DNA of 64,000 bases from JAPLST01 sp964397565 (GTDB lineage Bacteria; Auribacterota; UBA3054; JAPLST01), in NCBI GenBank assembly GCA_964397565.1, contig CAYNJC010000010.1, positions 59,315-123,314 on the forward strand, in the 5' to 3' direction. Position 1 is the stretch's first letter. Every line of letters begins with the position of its first letter. This document shows, piece by piece, positions 60,500 through 64,000 of the stretch. Under the pieces are notes generated by a model. That model made no database searches and was not told where the DNA came from. It worked only from the letters and a program-made list of their open reading frames with translations. The position numbers and the translations under genes were made by a program.

Positions 60500-61856
60500 G
60501 GTGCAGAAGGTGCTTTTGGAAAGACGGATAGTCATTGGGAACCGTGCGCGCCGCGCCGTGGTGCTGTTCGCGCGTCAGTAATGACGGGTGATACGGCGCT
60601 TCTGCCGCCAATTCCTGTCGAATGAGCTCGGCGTATTTTGAGGGATGTGCCGTTTCGAGGCAGACGGCGCGGGCTTTCGGATTGTGCAGAACATAGTGCC
60701 GCAGCGCGGCCACACCGACGGCGCCGTGCGGCTCCAGCAGGATCGCGGCCCGATGGTAGACAGCGCGCATGGTCTGCAGGGTCTCCTCGTCACTAATCGA
60801 AACCGAAAACAGATTACAGCGCATCGCCTCAAGATCCGGCACGTGCTGGACCGTGCCAGCCTTGTCGAGCGTGCCGCCGTAGACATCAAAATAGCGCGCA
60901 AGATTGCTGGGATTGCCGACGTTCATGGCGTTGGAGAGACAGGCGCGCGAGGGCACAATCGGTTGATACACGCCGTGCTCGAGAAAGCGCGGGAATTCGT
61001 CGTTGGCATTGACGGCGAGAATCATGCGCGCGACCGGCAACCCCATGCGGCGCGCCAGCTCGCAGCCAAAGGAGTTGCCGAAGTTGCCCGAGGGAATCGA
61101 GAACAGCAGCGGCTCGTGCGCGTGCGCCACGTGCAGCCAGGCGTAAAAATAATAAACGCATTGCGGCAGAATCCGGCCAATGTTGATCGAGTTGGCCGAG
61201 GTCAAATGCAGCGGTGCCAGGCCGGGATCGAGCAAAGCGCGTTTGACCAGCGCCTGGCACTCGTCAAAGGTGCCGTCCAGCGCCCAAGCCTGCACATTGT
61301 CGCCGAGGCAGTCAAGCTGGCGTTTTTGCACCGGACTGACTTCCTGCGCCGGATACAAGATGATCACCCGCACGCCTGCAAGGCCGCGATAAGCCTCGCC
61401 GACGGCACTGCCGGTGTCGCCCGACGTGGCGACCAAGATCGTGATCTCCGCGCCGGCGGGCTTGAGCGCGTGCATAACACGGGCCATGCCGCGCGCCGCG
61501 AAATCCTTGAACGAGGCGGTCGGGCCTTGATCGAGGCGCAACAGCCAGGTGTTGTGTTCGAATTGCTCGAGGGGAACGGGAAAATTGTAGGCGTCGCGGG
61601 TGAGTGCGCGCAGGGCCGCGTCGTCGAGCGCGTCGCCCAAAAACGGGCGCAGGATATGAAAGGCAATATCGGCATACGATGCGCCGCGCAAGGCCTCAAG
61701 CTCGGCCGGGGAGAACTGCGGCAGGGAAGTCGGCATGAACAAGCCGCCATCGGGCGCGAGGCCCATGAACAGCGCCTCGGCAAACGAAACCGGCGCGGCC
61801 GGCGGCGCGGTCAGTGAGCGATTCGTGCTGACGTAGTGAATGCTCTGTGCCATCAT
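60489..61856 (-). CDS. thrC: Threonine synthase
   Basis: The 455-residue PLP enzyme shows GLAPDGGLFMPTSLP (N-terminal), PLP-Lys in GPTASFKDFAARGMARVM, ATSGDTGSAVGEA (phosphate cup), TSANSINIGRILPQCVYYFYAWL and FSIPSGNFGN. It converts O-phosphohomoserine to threonine. The ATG at 61856 overlaps the proB stop (ATGA). Confidence 0.96.
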   Translation of the reverse strand: MMAQSIHYVSTNRSLTAPPAAPVSFAEALFMGLAPDGGLFMPTSLPQFSPAELEALRGASYADIAFHILRPFLGDALDDAALRALTRDAYNFPVPLEQFEHNTWLLRLDQGPTASFKDFAARGMARVMHALKPAGAEITILVATSGDTGSAVGEAYRGLAGVRVIILYPAQEVSPVQKRQLDCLGDNVQAWALDGTFDECQALVKRALLDPGLAPLHLTSANSINIGRILPQCVYYFYAWLHVAHAHEPLLFSIPSGNFGNSFGCELARRMGLPVARMILAVNANDEFPRFLEHGVYQPIVPSRACLSNAMNVGNPSNLARYFDVYGGTLDKAGTVQHVPDLEAMRCNLFSVSISDEETLQTMRAVYHRAAILLEPHGAVGVAALRHYVLHNPKARAVCLETAHPSKYAELIRQELAAEAPYHPSLLTREQHHGAARTVPNDYPSFQKHLLHHEA

Positions 61857-62635
61857 GGGGCGAAGAAGGTGCCGAGTGGCTCGCCGGCCAGAATGCGTTC
61901 GAGCACGCGCGGCGTCTTGCCGTCGGCAATGACGGCGCGACCGCCGAACGCGACCACATTGTGGGCTGCTTGCAATTTGCTGTGCATACCGCCGGTGCCA
62001 TGGGTGTTGGTCGCGCCGCCGACCATGCGCCAGACCACGCTCCAGGTATCGTGCGTGACGAACGGAATGACACGCGCGGGTTTGCCGGCATCCGTCGTGG
62101 TGAGGACGCCCGCGACGTCAGTTAACAACAGCAGGAGATCAGCCTTGATCAGCTCGACGGTCAAGGCGCTGAGGTGATCATTGTCGCCAAACTTAATTTC
62201 TTCGACGGCGACGGTGTCATTCTCATTGATAATTGGCACAACGTTCATGCGCAGCAAGGCGGTCAGGGTGTTCTGCGCGTTCTTGCAGCGCAGCTTGCTA
62301 TCAAGGTCATCATAGGTCAAGAGAATTTGTGCGACGGGCAGTTTCACGCGGCTGAAGGCATCTTTGTAGACGCGCATCAAACGGGCTTGGCCAACAGCGG
62401 CGGCGGCTTGTTTTTCGGCCAGCGAGGTCGGGCGCTTTTTCAAGTCCAGCACAAAGCGGCCCGCGCCGATTGCACCGGAGGAGACGACGATCACCTCGAT
62501 CCGCTGTGTGCGCAAGGCGCTGACTTGCGCGGCAAACTGGCGCACCCAGGCGGCATCCACGTCGCCATTGGCCTTGGTCAATGTGCTCGTGCCGATTTTG
62601 ACGACGACGCGTCGCACCTGGCTCAAATCGCGCAT
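61853..62635 (-). CDS. proB: Glutamate 5-kinase, short form without PUA domain
   Basis: The 260-residue amino-acid kinase shows VVVKIGTSTLT, VIVVSSGAIGAG, LLTYDDL, PIINENDTVAVEEIKFGDNDHLSALTV and a GTGGMHSKLQAA lysine region. It makes glutamyl-5-phosphate for proline synthesis. The E. coli enzyme (367 aa) adds a C-terminal PUA domain, absent here, as in several other bacteria. ATG 62635 (10 bp after the rnfB stop) or ATG 62659 is the start. No proA is adjacent. Confidence 0.92.
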   Translation of the reverse strand: MRDLSQVRRVVVKIGTSTLTKANGDVDAAWVRQFAAQVSALRTQRIEVIVVSSGAIGAGRFVLDLKKRPTSLAEKQAAAAVGQARLMRVYKDAFSRVKLPVAQILLTYDDLDSKLRCKNAQNTLTALLRMNVVPIINENDTVAVEEIKFGDNDHLSALTVELIKADLLLLLTDVAGVLTTTDAGKPARVIPFVTHDTWSVVWRMVGGATNTHGTGGMHSKLQAAHNVVAFGGRAVIADGKTPRVLERILAGEPLGTFFAP

Positions 62636-62645
62636 GCCCGTCACA

Positions 62646-63440
62646 TTATGCGGCTGCATGGGCTTGCTGAATGGCGTGGGTTGGACAGGCCTCGACACAT
62701 TTGCCGCAGAGCGTGCAGGCGGCGCTGTCAATGACGGCGACTTGGCCGTCCATGCTGATCGCCTGCACCGGGCAGGTCTTGACACATTTCGTGCAGGCAA
62801 TGCAGGCCACCGCACATTTTTGTTTGGCAATCGCGCCGCGATCCTGCGAGCGACAGATCACTTGGACACTCTTTGATTCCGGCCGCAGCGTGATCAGCGC
62901 TTTCGGGCATACGGCGATGCACTTGCGGCAGGCGGTGCACTTGTCTTCACGAACACGGGGCACACTGCCCGGCGTCCATTCCAGGGCGTCGAAGGCGCAC
63001 GCTTGGACACAGTCGCCATACAGCAGGCAGCCGTTCTTGCAGGCCAGAAAACCCTCGCCGACCAGGGCTGCCAAGGCGCACGTTTGCACGCCGGCATAGG
63101 CCGCATCACGCTTGGCGGTGGCCGCACCGGCGCAGCGCACGACGGCGACGCGCCGTTCATTGATATCTGCGCTGAGACCAAGGATCGCGCACAATTGTTT
63201 GACCACATCCGGCCCACCCGGCGAACATACATTGGGCGCTGCGTTGCCAGCCGCAACCGCGTCGGCATAGCCGGCGCAGCCGGCAAAGCCGCAGCCGCCG
63301 CAATTGATGCCCGGCAGCGCGGCCAGCAATTCCTGCACGCGCGGGTCGGTCTTCACCGCGAATTTACGCGAGGCATAGGCCAGCCCGACGCCGAACGTCG
63401 CGCCGAAGAAGCTCATGGTCAGCAATGGATACAGCCACAT
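62646..63440 (-). CDS. rnfB: RnfB-type electron transport ferredoxin subunit
   Basis: The 264-residue protein has one N-terminal membrane helix (LLTMSFFGATFGVGLAYA). The NCGGCGFAGCAGY region binds a 4Fe-4S cluster with a further Cys near 72. Three ferredoxin-type C-x2-C-x2-C-x3-C-P sets follow (CTACRKCIAVCP, CIACTKCVKTCP, CTLCGKCVEACP), with further clustered Cys (CKNGCLLYGDCVQAC) before them. RnfB normally works with RnfA/C/D/E/G. None of those lies here: rnfB is first in its operon and is followed by proB and thr genes. Its partners must be elsewhere, or it serves another role. Confidence 0.9.
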   Translation of the reverse strand: MWLYPLLTMSFFGATFGVGLAYASRKFAVKTDPRVQELLAALPGINCGGCGFAGCAGYADAVAAGNAAPNVCSPGGPDVVKQLCAILGLSADINERRVAVVRCAGAATAKRDAAYAGVQTCALAALVGEGFLACKNGCLLYGDCVQACAFDALEWTPGSVPRVREDKCTACRKCIAVCPKALITLRPESKSVQVICRSQDRGAIAKQKCAVACIACTKCVKTCPVQAISMDGQVAVIDSAACTLCGKCVEACPTHAIQQAHAAA

Positions 63441-63475
63441 AATATTCTCAATAGTTGTTCATTACCGAAAGACAA

Positions 63476-63505
63476 ATTGTACACAAAGCAGGCCGCGCGT
63501 GTCAA
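63476..63505 (-). promoter_or_regulatory. Consensus promoter of the rnfB operon
   Basis: Minus strand: TTGACA (63500-63505), an 18-bp spacer, TACAAT (63476-63481). A leader of about 30 nt precedes ATG 63440. Confidence 0.8.
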
Positions 63506-63960
63506 AGGGTGCCAGTGAGATTCTTGAAACTCCGAGCGCAAGATTCGGTAGGATGCGGGGCAGCATTGCTGGTTCCGCGCCGCCGGTCGCCGCTGTCGAT
63601 AGGGGATTGAGGGAGCGCATGCGGCCCGCCTCGCTCCGAAGCCCGCCCGCGGCGGAATGAGCAGCAGTTCCTTTGCGGTAATTTTTCTGCAACAAAACAA
63701 ATTGAAGTGCAGCGCTGCTCCTCTTCATGGCTTTGTGCCTTTGTGAGAAAATCTCGGTGGTAGATTCCTTTGCGGCGCCGCGGCCGCTCCCGCGCTGCAG
63801 GCGGTGCCGGTGACGCGACAGGGTCTGCGTTGGGGGCCACCCATGTGCACGTGCAATCGCGAACGTTGACGTGCATGCGCCAGCGGCGGGACTCACCAAG
63901 CCAGCCACTTGCATTCACGAGTCGCCAGAACCGAAATGAGCGGGTATGTCAAAATTCAGT
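63506..63960. other. Gene-free region at the right edge
   Basis: I see no convincing gene. It contains a CTTTGTGCCTTTGTGAGAA arm (about 63733-63752) related to the CACGAAGG repeats and a GC-rich stretch with small hairpins. Short frames on the minus strand overlap nothing conserved. Confidence 0.4.
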
Positions 63961-63971
63961 TATAATGTCCT

Positions 63972-64000
63972 ATGCTACGTTCAATAGAAATGTCCTCTGA
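63972..64000 (+). CDS. Possible start of a leaderless gene at the window edge
   Basis: TATAAT (63961-63966) stands 5 nt before ATG 63972, the same spacing as the leaderless genes in this window. Only nine full codons are visible (MLRSIEMSS), so the product is unknown. Confidence 0.3.

Overview
The window is high-GC bacterial chromosome. It is densely packed and mostly housekeeping, with unusually repeat-rich intergenic DNA. Several features point to the PVC superphylum (Verrucomicrobiota/Kiritimatiellota/Lentisphaerota-like): two exported proteins with PEP-CTERM-type tails, a small exported protein resembling the exosortase-associated TIGR04073 family, an Asp-type (Cys-less) MurA as in Chlamydia, and a secreted PPC-like domain protein. 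This placement is inference; no rRNA lies in the window.

Layout. 0-6 kb: the end of a GH63-type glycosidase, an unknown gene, a PEP-CTERM endonuclease/exonuclease/phosphatase protein, a TrpF-like protein lacking the catalytic Cys, and a nuclease-like lipoprotein. 6-9.5 kb: replication block dnaA-dnaN-dciA with a probable origin region. 9.5-17.5 kb: nadB-sat, plsC-fmt, rsmB and a GNAT gene. 17.6-25 kb: glgP, clpC, argH. 25-29.5 kb: dnaK-groES-groEL ending in a strong terminator. 30-36 kb: FAD oxidoreductase plus MATE pump, nth, hpt, xerC/D-type recombinase. 36.6-39.4 kb: histidine kinase and NtrC-type regulator. 39.5-45.4 kb: secreted proteins, including a metalloprotease. 45.4-51.6 kb: crcB-DUF190, CvpA, dmeF, beta-CASP nuclease, murA, yggS. 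51.6-58.7 kb: M6 protease with PEP-CTERM tail, 2-hydroxyacid dehydrogenase, xseA, TIGR04073-like protein, M15 peptidase. 58.7-63.4 kb: acylphosphatase, hicBA, and a tight rnfB-proB-thrC-thrB operon.

The most unusual content is not in gene families but in DNA patterns. (1) Arrays of an 8-bp-period repeat with consensus AA(G/C)TTNNN occur at five places between 6 and 17.5 kb. Three lie inside real genes (fmt, rsmB, GNAT), where they are translated in frame. (2) Many genes have a -10 box only 5-8 nt before the start codon, implying leaderless mRNAs; one such mRNA starts with a 16-codon ORF that overlaps the nadB start. (3) A MITE-like element of about 120 bp with 18-bp terminal inverted repeats and TA flanks recurs at least five times, and one copy supplies the stop codon of a secreted-protein gene. 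(4) A second, two-hairpin repeat family is present in three copies. (5) Seven-bp-period arrays occur, one of them split by a recurrent small hairpin.

No tRNA, rRNA, CRISPR array, prophage or complete insertion sequence was recognised.
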